From the NCBI GenBank assembly GCA_964386325.1, contig CAYLQY010000001.1, forward strand, positions 1 to 64,000: a stretch of 64,000 nt of DNA, written 5' to 3'. The translations under genes were made by a program, and so were the position numbers. Shown here piece after piece: positions 32,746-41,895 of this stretch. Every line of letters begins with the position of its first letter. The first letter of the stretch is position 1. The notes beneath the pieces were generated by a model. The model ran no database searches. It was not told where the DNA came from and saw only the letters and a program-made list of their open reading frames with translations. This stretch comes from Anaerorhabdus sp964386325 (lineage in GTDB: Bacteria; Bacillota_I; Bacilli_A; Erysipelotrichales; Erysipelotrichaceae).

Positions 32746-34047
32746 ATGAAACAAGACAACATATTAGTTTTAGATTTAGGAAGCCATGACAATACACGCA
32801 TAACACGTTTAATTCGTGATTTGGGTGTATATAGTGAAATTAAACCCCACGATATTACCAAAGAAGAAATCGCAACTTTAAATGTAAAAGGTATCATCAT
32901 CAATGGTGGAGAAAACAACATCATTGATGGAAAAGAAATCGATGTGAATGAAGAAATATATTCATTAGGTATTCCTGTTTATGCAGTAGGACACAAACTT
33001 GCGAAAGTAGATAACAAAACTAGCTGGTCAGCAACAGATGAAGAAATCAAAGAAGAATTAAAAGTGTTTATCTTTGATGAATGTCGTGCTGAAAAGAATT
33101 GGAATATGAAAAATTTTATTAATGATCAAGTTGAAATTATTCGTCAACAAGTTGGCGATAAGAAAGTTTTATTAGCACTATCAGGTGGTGTTGATTCATC
33201 CGTTGTTGCAGCATTGCTTATCAAAGCGATTGGTAAACAATTAACTTGTGTTCATGTTAATCATGGTTTAATGAGAAAAGGTGAATCAGAAGATGTCATT
33301 GAAGTTTTCCAAAATCAACTTAATGCCAATCTTGTTTATGTAGATGCGACTGATCGTTTCTTAGGAAAACTTGAAAATATAAGTGATCCAGAAGAAAAAC
33401 GTAAAATTATTGGAGCTGAATTTATTCGTGTGTTTGAAGAAGAAGCTCGTAAATTAGATGGGATTGAATTCTTAGCACAAGGTACAATCTATCCAGATAT
33501 TATTGAAAGTGGTACAAAAACAGCCAAGGTTGTTAAATCACATCATAATGTTGGTGGACTTCCTGATGATCTTCAATTCCAATTAGTAGAACCACTATAC
33601 CAATTATTTAAAGATGAAGTACGTGCTTGTGGTTTAGAATTAGGATTACCACATGACATGGTTTATCGTCAACCCTTCCCAGGACCAGGACTAGGCGTAA
33701 GATGTTTAGGTGCAATTACAAGAGAACGCTTAACGGCACTTAGAGAAGCTGATGCAATTCTTAGAGAAGAATTTGCGAGTCATGGTTTAGACCAAAAAGT
33801 ATGGCAATATTTTACTGTCATCCCTGAATTTAAATCAGTGGGTGTAAAAAATAATGCTAGATGTTATGAATACCCAATTATTCTTCGTGCTGTTAATACA
33901 ATTGATGCAATGACCGCTACAATTGAACAAATTGAATGGCCAATCCTACTTAAGATTACAGATCGTATTCTAAATGAAGTAGCAAATGTAAACCGCGTAT
34001 GTTATGATTTAACACCAAAACCATGCGGAACAATTGAGTGGGAATAA
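32746..34047 (+). CDS. guaA: GMP synthase with degenerate, shortened glutaminase domain
   Basis: A 433-residue GMP synthase (usual length about 515-525). The ATP-pyrophosphatase domain is intact, with P-loop SGGVDSS at 146-152, and so is the dimerisation domain (RQPFPGPGLGVRCLGAIT, ending CGTIEWE). The N-terminal amidotransferase aligns only to about residue 84. There the nucleophile elbow, GVCYGMQ in E. coli, reads AVGHKLA, so the Cys is absent. The next roughly 80 residues, with the catalytic His and Glu, are missing. The enzyme should convert XMP to GMP using free ammonia or a separate glutaminase. The reading frame is clean, so this is not a fresh mutation. Confidence 0.9.
   Translation: MKQDNILVLDLGSHDNTRITRLIRDLGVYSEIKPHDITKEEIATLNVKGIIINGGENNIIDGKEIDVNEEIYSLGIPVYAVGHKLAKVDNKTSWSATDEEIKEELKVFIFDECRAEKNWNMKNFINDQVEIIRQQVGDKKVLLALSGGVDSSVVAALLIKAIGKQLTCVHVNHGLMRKGESEDVIEVFQNQLNANLVYVDATDRFLGKLENISDPEEKRKIIGAEFIRVFEEEARKLDGIEFLAQGTIYPDIIESGTKTAKVVKSHHNVGGLPDDLQFQLVEPLYQLFKDEVRACGLELGLPHDMVYRQPFPGPGLGVRCLGAITRERLTALREADAILREEFASHGLDQKVWQYFTVIPEFKSVGVKNNARCYEYPIILRAVNTIDAMTATIEQIEWPILLKITDRILNEVANVNRVCYDLTPKPCGTIEWE
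34036..34047. repeat. Left attachment-site core of the guaA island
   Basis: GAGTGGGAATAA, the last three sense codons plus stop of guaA. The same 12 bases recur at 47601-47612. The 3' end of guaA is a known integration site for genomic islands and integrative elements. Confidence 0.72.
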
Positions 34048-34060
34048 CCTATAAAACATC

Positions 34061-34089
34061 AAAAAAGACCGATTTAATCGGTTTTTTTG
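34061..34089 (+). terminator. Terminator after guaA, within the island's left end
   Basis: ACCGAT-TTA-ATCGGT followed by seven T residues. The stretch from here to 34423 holds no convincing gene. Confidence 0.8.
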
Positions 34090-34423
34090 CGTATATGAGG
34101 GCTGATACTGTTTTAATAATGTTTGAAACATTTTCTTTAAATGCTATTTATGTTAATGACATATTTATTATTACTATATTCAATTGTGTGCAAAAGTATT
34201 CTGCTCTTTCTTCTATTTTAATCAAATCAAAGACTATATTGATGGGAGGGATATGTTTGTTTATTTATGTTGGCTGAAAGAAGTTTTATTCAAAACTTTT
34301 ACAATAATGCAGTAGTTAGTAGACTGCAATTAAGTTTTCTTAGCACTTAAATACAATTTAGGGTAATGACGAATGAAGGTATAATATTTATATGCTAAAA
34401 GACGAAAAAAGAAGTGAAATTTA

Positions 34424-34763
34424 ATGTCAAATAAATTGATAAGTTCGATTGATGAAATCGAATATAAGAAATCTGACGAAATCTTTATTGATGCAAAGTC
34501 TATAATTGATTCTGCGAGAAGTTATTCGTATGCAACTGTAAATGTTTCTTTAATTAAGAGAAATTGGATGATAGGAAAGCGAATTTTTGAAGAGGTTATG
34601 CTAAGAGAAGATAGAGCAGAGTATGGTGTAAATATAATAAAAAAACTGGTGGAAATGCTTACTAAAGAGTAGGTCGTAGGGTTCTCTAAAACAAATTTAT
34701 GCAGTTTTTATAAATCATATGCAAACATTTTCCAGACAGTGTCTGGAAAATCCAGAATTCTGT
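34424..34763 (+). pseudogene. DUF1016 (YhcG-like PD-(D/E)XK nuclease) N-terminal remnant
   Basis: The first 82 codons encode a DUF1016 N-terminal domain (INSARSYSYATVNVSL-like, RNWMIGKRIFEE, YGVNIIKKLVEMLTKE). A TAG at 34670-34672 interrupts it. The same frame continues with GFSKTNLCSFYKSYANIFQ and TVSGKS, the expected next part of the family, then stops again near 34762 where IS21-derived sequence takes over. The nuclease domain is gone. It is a truncated relic, probably cut by the IS21 insertion. Confidence 0.72.
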
Positions 34764-35324
34764 AAAGATTATGGAGTTACCCCTAAACCCTGTATTCCTT
34801 ACCAACCTCAAACCAAAGGGAAGACAGAGACACAAAATAAAATAGTAGACCAATTAAAGAATTATAGTGGTTCTTATACAGGAATACTGGATATTCATAA
34901 TATACTCGCAAGGATAAATCAAGAAGATAATGAACGCATCTCACAAGCAACAAGGCTTCCGCGTGTATTCCTGTTACAAAAAGAAAAAGGTGAATTGCTT
35001 CCCCTCCCCACCACGGAAGTAAGAAAAAAATATCACCTTTCAATCAAAGAGGTCTACGTTACGAATGAATCGCTCTTTCAATACAAATATAATAAATATT
35101 CCTTACCGAAAGAATTTATTGGACACCGTGTTGGCTTAGCTATTCAAAAGGAAGACCTTCTTGCTTATTATAACAATAAAATTATAGAAATCCATAAGAT
35201 AACGAATAAAAAATTGAATATCAAGGCCGAACACAACTTAGTTTATGAATACCGTGAACTAGAAATACCCAAAGACAAAGTTATTCTGAACGAACTGGAG
35301 AATATTGTATATGACAATGATTAA
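34755..35324 (+). pseudogene. IS21-family transposase IstA, C-terminal remnant
   Basis: About 190 residues matching the end of the DDE domain and C-terminal part of IstA. CIPYQPQTKGKTETQNK contains the final catalytic Glu of the DDE triad. The N-terminal HTH and the first two catalytic Asp are absent. The open frame extends left to an ATG at 34719, but the bases before about 34755 belong to the DUF1016 remnant. It overlaps the istB remnant, as in intact IS21 elements. It is not functional. Confidence 0.8.
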
Positions 35325-36069
35325 TGAAGTTTTGAAACAACTTGATTACTTGAAGCTGAAATCAGCTTCTTCTTTTCTTAATACGCTCTACATGGATAAT
35401 GAGATTACAGATCAAGAACTCGTGAAAATGGTAGAAATATTGAATAAAGAGGTTTTCGCTAAGGAAGAAAACAATAAACTATATAATGTTAAAGTAGCTG
35501 CATTTCCTTTTTCAAGAACGGTTGATGATTATGATTTTAACTTTCAACCCAGTATAAAGAAAGAGAAAATTAAATCTGTCATCGCCTCTGATTTTTATAA
35601 TGAAGCGACAAACATTGTCTTTGTTGGACATCCTGGGACAGGTAAAACTCATTTCGCCATTGCGATTGCCTATAGTGTAACCATAAGATGTAATAGTGTT
35701 TACTTCATCAAGTTTAATAAACTGATACATGCCCTTAAAAATGCTTACAATGAAGGTGAACTTGAGAGAAAAATATAAGTCTTCTATAAATATATGCCAC
35801 TTATTATTGATTAGGTGGATTTCAATGAAATATCACCGCTCGAAGCAAAATTATTCTTTCAGCTCATTGATGCACGATATACGAAGAAATCAATTATCTT
35901 TACAAGTAATATTGCATTTGAAAAGTGGTCAACCATACTCGGTAATGATGAAATGATTACAAAAGCCATTCTCGATAGAATTCTTCATTACTCATTTCTA
36001 TTCAACATCACTGGTCCATCCTATAGAATTAAAGATAAATTAAATACTCGTAAAACTGAGGATTCTTAA
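35311..36069 (+). pseudogene. IS21-family helper ATPase IstB, broken by two nonsense codons
   Basis: One reading frame carries the IstB ATPase. Walker A is GHPGTGKTHFA. It is interrupted by TAA at 35776-35778 and TAG at 35812-35814, then resumes with VDFNEISPLEAKLFFQLIDA and SIIFTSNIAFEKW to the natural end. The TAG falls where Walker B (LIIDE) should have its Glu. Restoring both codons would give a full-length IstB of about 250 residues. Only the 3' half of istA remains upstream, so the element is dead. Confidence 0.82.
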
Positions 36070-36255
36070 CTGCAACGATTTGTCCATTCTTATATTGACT
36101 TTTGTAATCCAAGAAGAATACAAAAAATGCTATGATTATGAGGGATATTTGAAAGACCCTAAGGTAAAGAGAGAGCATGCTAAAGCATTACTTGTTATTT
36201 TTGATACATATCAAAATAATTTTAGAAAAACTATTGATGCAAAGGGAAAATTGTG
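36070..36255 (+). other. Unassigned remnant region
   Basis: No intact gene. One frame (about 36061-36126) reads FVHSYIDFCNPRRIQKML then stop, resembling the C-terminus of IS3-family transposases. A second frame (to about 36255) gives about 50 residues (EEYKKCYDYEGYLKDPK, VKREHAKALLVIFD) that I do not recognise. Both look like debris. Confidence 0.35.
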
Positions 36256-36342
36256 ATAAGATGTAAGCGCAATCATTGGGTTGCATTTATTTTATATCAG
36301 AAATGTTATTTTAAATCCATATCAGAAAAAAGGGAGGGTAAA

Positions 36343-36930
36343 ATGAAGCTAAAAGATCTTTCAACTATAAGAACTGGCTTAGTTCTTTCCAGAAAGCAAG
36401 CCGAAAAGCAATCAGATATTGTAATAGAATATGAATTACTTACCTTGCGTTCAGTAAAAGACACAGGGCAAATTAATTTAGATCAACTTGAAAAATATGA
36501 AGCTAAAGAACTATTGAACTCAGACTTTATAACAAAAAAAAGTGATATAATTGCAAGGCTATCAGCGCCATATACTTCTGTCTTAATTGATGAAAAAACA
36601 GAAAACTTAGTTATTTCATCACATTTTGTTATTATCCGTGCAGATAAAAACAAAATTTTGCCAGAGTATCTTTATTGGTTATTAAACACAGAGAAAATAA
36701 AAACCTGCCTTTTGCAAAATAGCTTAGGTTCAACTTTAGCGGTTATAAAACCGAGTAGTTTTGGAGAAATAGATATATTTGAATTTGACATAAAAAAACA
36801 AGAAACGGTATCGCAAATTAATCTGCTTAATAAAAAAGAAATTGCCCTTTTAGAAGAACTTAAAACCCAAAAAGCAAAATTAAACACTGCACTAATGAAT
36901 AAAATTCAGAAAGAATTAAGGAGTAAATAA
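36343..36930 (+). CDS. Half-size type I restriction specificity subunit (single TRD)
   Basis: A 195-residue HsdS-like protein with one target-recognition domain (KLKDLSTIRTGLVLSRKQAE, ISSHFVIIRADKN, LPEYLYWLLNTEKIK) and one terminal conserved helix (LNKKEIALLEELKTQKAKLN). Full HsdS proteins have two of each. The start at 36343 is chosen because AGGGAGG precedes it. It ends one base before hsdM. Half-HsdS proteins can dimerise to recognise a palindromic site, or alter specificity of a complex. The locus also encodes a complete HsdS at 40115. Confidence 0.78.
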   Translation: MKLKDLSTIRTGLVLSRKQAEKQSDIVIEYELLTLRSVKDTGQINLDQLEKYEAKELLNSDFITKKSDIIARLSAPYTSVLIDEKTENLVISSHFVIIRADKNKILPEYLYWLLNTEKIKTCLLQNSLGSTLAVIKPSSFGEIDIFEFDIKKQETVSQINLLNKKEIALLEELKTQKAKLNTALMNKIQKELRSK

Positions 36931-36931
36931 A

Positions 36932-38464
36932 ATGACAACAAAAAACGATATTGAAAGAGTATTATGGAACGCCTGTGACAGCTTTAGAGGAAAGATAGAT
37001 AGTTCAAGATACAAAGATTATATACTGTCAATGCTATTTGTAAAATATTTAAGCGATGTTTGCAAAGAAAAGCAAGATGTGTATTCTAAGCAGTATAATG
37101 GAGATATGGACCGTATAACCCGTGCCATGAATAGAGAGCCATTTTACCTTGATAATGAGTCTACTTTCGATTACTTATACAGCAAAAGAACAAATACAGA
37201 GATTGGGCAGACAATTAATGTTGCCTTGCATGCTATTGAAGAACATAACAGTGGCAAGCTTCGTGATGTTTTTCGCTCAATAGACTTTAATAGCCAAGTG
37301 GATTTTGGAGAACCTAAGCAAAAAAATGCAATTCTTCGCAACCTGCTTGAAGATTTTTATAAAATTGATTTACGCCCAAGCCAGCTTGATAGCGCTGATA
37401 TTATCGGCGATGCTTATGAATATATGATAGCTAATTTTGCATCAGATTCAGGGAAAAAAGGTGGTGAGTTCTATACTCCAAGTATGGTATCGGATCTTGT
37501 TGCAAAACTTGTGCAGCCAAAAGAAAATGATAGAGTTTACGACCCTGCTTGTGGAAGTGGTGGGCTTTTGTTAAAAGCATTTAAGGAAGTTCCAAACAAA
37601 AAAATTGCAATTTATGGGCAAGAGCAAAACAGCCAAACATGGGCACTTTGCAAAATGAATATGTTTTTGCATGGTGTTGATGATGCACATATCTATTTAG
37701 GGGACACACTTTCTGACCCTAAAACCATTGAAAATGATAAACTTATGACATTCCAAGCAGTTGTTGCAAACCCACCATTTTCACTTGATAAATGGGACAG
37801 TGGCTTTTTATCAGCACTTACAAATGAAAACGATGCTAAAAAAGAAAAAATGAAACCAGAACTTGACCCATACAAACGCTTTGGTTGGGGTGTGCCACCA
37901 TCTTCAAAAGGTGACTATGCATTTGTATTGCACATGCTTAACAGCTTAGACGCAGCCACAGGCAGAATGGCAGTTGTTTTGCCACATGGTGTTTTGTTTA
38001 GAGGTGCAAGCGAGGGCAGAATAAGGCAAGAAATTATCAATTTTAATTTACTTGATGCAGTTATAGGATTACCTGCTAATTTGTTTTATGGTACAGGAAT
38101 ACCTGCTTGCATTTTAGTTTTTAAGAAAAATAGACCTAATACAGATGTATTATTTATTGATGCTTCAGGCGACGGAAACTATGAAAAAGGCAAAAACCAA
38201 AACTTTTTAACACCTGGCGCTATAAAAAAAATCATTGCTACTTATAAAAACAGAGAAGTAATAGAAAAATACAGCTATAAAGCTACTATTGGCGAAATAA
38301 AAGAAAACGATTTCAACTTAAATATTCCTCGTTATGTTGATACATTCGAAGAAGAAGAAATTATTGACATTGACGAGATTAAGCAAAATATTGCAAATAT
38401 TGAAGCCGAGCTTGCGGATGTGCAAGTGCAAATGAAAAAATATTTAGAAGAATTAGGGATTTAG
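36932..38464 (+). CDS. hsdM: Type I restriction-modification DNA methyltransferase HsdM
   Basis: A 510-residue N6-adenine methyltransferase. The N-terminal helical domain covers residues 1-150. The AdoMet motif I is DPACGSGG from Asp204, and the catalytic motif IV is NPPF from Asn280. The segment KKGGEFYTPSMVSDL precedes motif I as in all HsdM. A C-terminal coiled coil (DIDEIKQNIANIEAELADVQ) probably contacts HsdS. Together with HsdS and HsdR it methylates and restricts DNA. The frame is intact, so modification is probably active. Confidence 0.95.
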   Translation: MTTKNDIERVLWNACDSFRGKIDSSRYKDYILSMLFVKYLSDVCKEKQDVYSKQYNGDMDRITRAMNREPFYLDNESTFDYLYSKRTNTEIGQTINVALHAIEEHNSGKLRDVFRSIDFNSQVDFGEPKQKNAILRNLLEDFYKIDLRPSQLDSADIIGDAYEYMIANFASDSGKKGGEFYTPSMVSDLVAKLVQPKENDRVYDPACGSGGLLLKAFKEVPNKKIAIYGQEQNSQTWALCKMNMFLHGVDDAHIYLGDTLSDPKTIENDKLMTFQAVVANPPFSLDKWDSGFLSALTNENDAKKEKMKPELDPYKRFGWGVPPSSKGDYAFVLHMLNSLDAATGRMAVVLPHGVLFRGASEGRIRQEIINFNLLDAVIGLPANLFYGTGIPACILVFKKNRPNTDVLFIDASGDGNYEKGKNQNFLTPGAIKKIIATYKNREVIEKYSYKATIGEIKENDFNLNIPRYVDTFEEEEIIDIDEIKQNIANIEAELADVQVQMKKYLEELGI

Positions 38465-38478
38465 AAAGGAGATTCTGT

Positions 38479-38919
38479 ATGCATACTATTGGAAAAATTA
38501 CGTTACAATCAGATGAAAACGGCTTTACCACACTACAGTGTGATAGATGCGAATCGCGTTTTAAAGTCAATTGCGCGTTTTTAAACAATGGACTTCAAGG
38601 TGAAATTTGTTGTCCTGTTTGCGGAATTCACAATGAGCTTAGCACATATTATCCCGAAGAAGTCATTGAAGAAGCAAAAAAAATAGCTATTATGGAAGCA
38701 GAGGAAATGATAAAAAACGCTTTTAAAGGCTTAAACTCAAAACACATTAAAGTTAGAACATCACCAACAAACAGAGTCGATACAGATTTAGTCTTTAAGA
38801 ATAAAGACTATGATATGCAGGAATTAGTAGTACATTGTTGTGAAAAGAAAATAGCTCTTTCATCAGTTGATGTGGCAGCTGGTTTTTATTGTCCGTATTG
38901 TGGGAGGATTGTAAAATGA
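38479..38919 (+). CDS. Small zinc-ribbon protein, unknown
   Basis: A 146-residue soluble protein I cannot assign. It has two likely zinc-binding clusters: CDRC with CPVC in the N-terminal half, and HCC with CPYCG at the C-terminus, joined by an acidic helix (EEVIEEAKKIAIMEAEEMIK). It lies 14 bases after hsdM with a good GAAAGGAG site. Its stop overlaps the next start by four bases (ATGA), so it is translationally coupled to the TM-tailed protein. Nucleic-acid or protein binding is plausible from the zinc ribbons. Confidence 0.7.
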   Translation: MHTIGKITLQSDENGFTTLQCDRCESRFKVNCAFLNNGLQGEICCPVCGIHNELSTYYPEEVIEEAKKIAIMEAEEMIKNAFKGLNSKHIKVRTSPTNRVDTDLVFKNKDYDMQELVVHCCEKKIALSSVDVAAGFYCPYCGRIVK

Positions 38920-39713
38920 AAAAATACACAAGTGAAGAAGTTCAAGATATTTCTGCTAATTTCAGAAATGTGGCTCGTAGATTAAGCCGGACTGATTACT
39001 CTCAATGTGATTCAAATTTGAAAAGATTTATGTCACTAATTGAATTGACAGATATAATTTCAAGTTTTATTACTAAGCATAATACCCGTCAATATGATAT
39101 TTCTAACATAATAAAATCACGAGGATGGCTTGATCCGTTTGAAGTTAGTTCGAATTTTAACGAAGAAATATCACTGTCCTTTCAATTGCTAAAATATTCT
39201 GTGGAAAATTTTGATGGAGATTTCACGCAGTTATATGGTACTCGGGTATATACAAGCACAAAATCAACTGCAAACGATGAAATGCACAAATTTATAGAGC
39301 ATATTATTGATCCGCTAATAGATCATATAGGCGAGTATTTACGCAAATACTATGACAATATAGCTCGTGAGGAACAAAAGTCTAAGCCAGCTGAAGCACC
39401 GTCTTTCACAGCACATAACTCAACTGTTGTTATCAGCAGTACTATAGATGGAAATGTAACAACAAATGTAAGTATATCTGAAACCACAAAGACAGATGCG
39501 ATAGAGATTATATCAGCTATAAGAAGGGGATTAGGGGATGATACTTTTCCCAACAAGGATGATATTAAGGATATTATTATCCAAATAGAAGAGGAAGTAA
39601 GAGCAAATCAAAAACCTAAAAAAGGGTTGTTAATTGCTTTGAAAACTCTTTGCGTTGGTGGAGCTACTGTTTTACCTTTGGTAACTGCTTTAATAGAATT
39701 GTTTGCAAAATAA
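38916..39713 (+). CDS. Unknown protein with C-terminal membrane anchor in the R-M locus
   Basis: A 265-residue protein not recognised. Residues 1-150 look helical and soluble (RRLSRTDYSQCDSNLKRFM, NIIKSRGWLDPFE). A Ser/Thr-rich segment (NSTVVISSTIDGNVTTNVS) follows, then a charged helix. A hydrophobic tail ends the protein (LIALKTLCVGGATVLPLVTA). The start at 38916 is fixed by the ATGA overlap with the zinc-ribbon gene. A C-terminal membrane segment coupled to a sensor-like gene inside a restriction locus is reminiscent of abortive-infection effectors, but this is inference only. Confidence 0.65.
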   Translation: MKKYTSEEVQDISANFRNVARRLSRTDYSQCDSNLKRFMSLIELTDIISSFITKHNTRQYDISNIIKSRGWLDPFEVSSNFNEEISLSFQLLKYSVENFDGDFTQLYGTRVYTSTKSTANDEMHKFIEHIIDPLIDHIGEYLRKYYDNIAREEQKSKPAEAPSFTAHNSTVVISSTIDGNVTTNVSISETTKTDAIEIISAIRRGLGDDTFPNKDDIKDIIIQIEEEVRANQKPKKGLLIALKTLCVGGATVLPLVTALIELFAK

Positions 39714-39744
39714 AAAGACAAACCATATAGAAGGAGTATTATTG

Positions 39745-40125
39745 TTGATAATAATTTTTAAACCATTGTTTGAAATATTAACTAGTGAAGTTGCGATTTG
39801 TGATAATGTAATATATAATTGAGCGATTTTACTTATTGTTGGCATATTAGCTTACGAAGCTGCATATAGGTGCGTTGATGATATGTATCGTGCAGGCGCG
39901 GTAAGTGGACGAACCAGTGGATCAATAATTCACTGGATAATTAGACTTATTATTTACATAGCAACAGCGTACTTAATCCGAGGTGGCATATGGCAATATA
40001 ATTTTATAATTAGTGTTTCAAATTGGGTGTGGTGGGCACTTTTGAAAACGGGCGTTTTAATAGTTATAGCAATTATGATAATAAAACTTATACAAAGAAA
40101 GGGGGCATACACTAATGGCAAATGA
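39745..40125 (+). pseudogene. Small membrane protein gene with one in-frame TGA
   Basis: A frame opening at TTG 39745 (or 39742), eight bases after AAGGAG, encodes IIIFKPLFEILTSEVAICDN, meets TGA at 39820-39822, then continues with ILLIVGILAYEAAYRCVDDM and two more hydrophobic helices to 40125. The uninterrupted product would be about 126 residues with three or four membrane segments. Both sides of the stop make sense as one protein, so this is a point nonsense mutation or a sequencing error. The 3' end overlaps the hsdS start by 11 bases. Function unknown. Confidence 0.65.
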
Positions 40126-41359
40126 AATAAAGACACGCATTGAACAAATTAATCGTGGTGAAGTGCCACAAGGATATAAAAAAACAAAAGTCGGTATTGT
40201 GCCACAGGAATGGGAAGAAACTCTGTTCGCTACATTATTTGAGAGCATAAGTCAATATACAAATAATCTAATACAATATCCTTTATATAGCCTCACAATT
40301 GAAGAAGGAATAACTGCAAAAACTGAAAGGTATGAGCGAAGCCATTTGGTAAAGAAAGATAACTCTTATAAAGTTGTGAGACCCAATGACTATGCGTATA
40401 ACCCTATGAATATTCGCTTTGGTGCTGTTGCACGACACAGCGGAGATATTCCTGTTTCTGTATCAGGCTATTATGATATATTCACTACTAAAAATCAAGA
40501 TGATTTATTCTTTATGGACAATTTCTTGACTTGTGATGCAATGCTTACATACTATAACAAAGTAGCAACAGGTTCTCTTATTGAAAAACAGAGAGTTCAT
40601 TTTTCTCGATTTCTCGAATTTAATCTTCCATTACCTGCTGTTGACGAGCGAAAAACAATTGCTGATATTCTCACCACGCAAGACAAGGTTATACAGCTTA
40701 AAGAAAAACTGATTGGCGAAAAGCAAAAGCAAAAAAAATATCTTATGCAAAATTTACTAACAGGCAAAACCTGCCTAAAAGGCTTCACAGACGAATGGCA
40801 AAAAGTGAAGTTAGGGGAATGTTTGGTTGAAAATACAGAGAGAAACAAAAATTTAGAAGTGACGAATGTTTTAAGTGTTAGTAATAAATTTGGATTTATT
40901 TCGCAAAATGAACAATTTGGAAAAGAAATTGCAAGCAAAGATTTGAGCGATTACAAAATAATAGATAAAAACTATATTGCGTATAATCCATCAAGAATAA
41001 ATGTGGGCTCAATAGCTTTATACGATAAATATGAAAAAGGCATTGTCAGCCCTATGTATATAGTAATTAAAGTTAAGAATAATATAAATATAAAATTTTT
41101 CATGTCGTTTGTAGCTACTTATACTTTTAATGAAAAAATGAAAAAACTTTTATCAGGTAGTGTAAGAGATTCATTGAATTACAGTGACTTGTGTTCAATA
41201 GATATCTCTCTCCCTCCACTCCCCGAACAAAATGCAATAGCGGAAATTTTATCCACAGCCGATAAAGAAATTGAATTACTACAACGACAATTGCAGCAAG
41301 AAGAACAGAAGAAAAAAGCACTAATGCAACTGCTTTTAACTGGAATTGTAAGGGTGTAA
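40115..41359 (+). CDS. hsdS: Type I restriction specificity subunit HsdS (two TRDs)
   Basis: A 414-residue HsdS with two target-recognition domains and two conserved helical regions. The first helix follows VDERKTIADILTTQDKVIQL and the second follows LPEQNAIAEILSTADKEIEL, ending KALMQLLLTGIVRV. It defines the bipartite DNA target for the HsdM methylase and HsdR nuclease. A 26-base stretch at its 3' end (41324-41349) is repeated with one mismatch at 42482-42507. Confidence 0.93.
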   Translation: MANEIKTRIEQINRGEVPQGYKKTKVGIVPQEWEETLFATLFESISQYTNNLIQYPLYSLTIEEGITAKTERYERSHLVKKDNSYKVVRPNDYAYNPMNIRFGAVARHSGDIPVSVSGYYDIFTTKNQDDLFFMDNFLTCDAMLTYYNKVATGSLIEKQRVHFSRFLEFNLPLPAVDERKTIADILTTQDKVIQLKEKLIGEKQKQKKYLMQNLLTGKTCLKGFTDEWQKVKLGECLVENTERNKNLEVTNVLSVSNKFGFISQNEQFGKEIASKDLSDYKIIDKNYIAYNPSRINVGSIALYDKYEKGIVSPMYIVIKVKNNINIKFFMSFVATYTFNEKMKKLLSGSVRDSLNYSDLCSIDISLPPLPEQNAIAEILSTADKEIELLQRQLQQEEQKKKALMQLLLTGIVRV

Positions 41360-41380
41360 AAGCAGAATGGAGAAAAATAT

Positions 41381-41875
41381 ATGATAGAAATAGCAAAAGG
41401 TATTTTTACAGGTTCTGAACAAGATTTTTACGCAATACAAAATCAAAATAATTGGGCTGTGCTGCATTGTTGCAAACATCCTTTTCATTGCAATTTTGTT
41501 GGATACAGAGGAAATATTTCTCAAACGCACTCAGATTATGCACTAAAAAGAATAGATAACGAAATGGCACTAAATCTTGTTGATATGGATTCATTTAGTG
41601 AAAGTTTTTTAGATTTTAACGAAAAGATGTTTAGCACTGCATTTGAATTCTTAAACGAATATAGGGATAAAGGATTTAACATTTTAATTCATTGTAATCA
41701 AGGAGAATCAAGAGGACCTACAATGGCGATGTTTTATTCTGCTTATTGTGGATTATTTGGTAGTTCTGATTTTAATGAAACTGTAAGCGATTTTAGAAAT
41801 GTTTATCCACGTTATAATCCTAAAAAAAACATATATTGTACATCTCAAGCTTTATGGAATAAATTTGTGAAATAA
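41381..41875 (+). CDS. Dual-specificity/tyrosine phosphatase-like protein
   Basis: A 164-residue protein with the CX5R signature HCNQGESRGP. Cys105 is the nucleophile and Arg111 the phosphate ligand. An Asp in VDMDSF upstream could be the general acid. Such proteins remove phosphate from proteins, nucleotides or RNA ends. It sits between hsdS and hsdR, an unusual place for a phosphatase, and together with the next gene is flanked by the duplicated hsdS 3' end. It has its own weak ribosome binding site. The substrate in a restriction locus is unknown. Confidence 0.78.
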   Translation: MIEIAKGIFTGSEQDFYAIQNQNNWAVLHCCKHPFHCNFVGYRGNISQTHSDYALKRIDNEMALNLVDMDSFSESFLDFNEKMFSTAFEFLNEYRDKGFNILIHCNQGESRGPTMAMFYSAYCGLFGSSDFNETVSDFRNVYPRYNPKKNIYCTSQALWNKFVK

Positions 41876-41895
41876 GAACTGAGGGGTGTTTTATT

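Noticed and set aside
34038..34277. 79-codon open frame after guaA
   Set aside because: It overlaps the guaA stop and runs through the terminator at 34061, with no ribosome binding site and no recognisable protein.
35305..36069. Stop-codon reassignment to explain the interrupted istB, membrane-protein and DUF6037 frames
   Set aside because: The three interruptions involve TAA, TAG and TGA alike, and intact genes here end normally at all three, so nonsense mutations are simpler.
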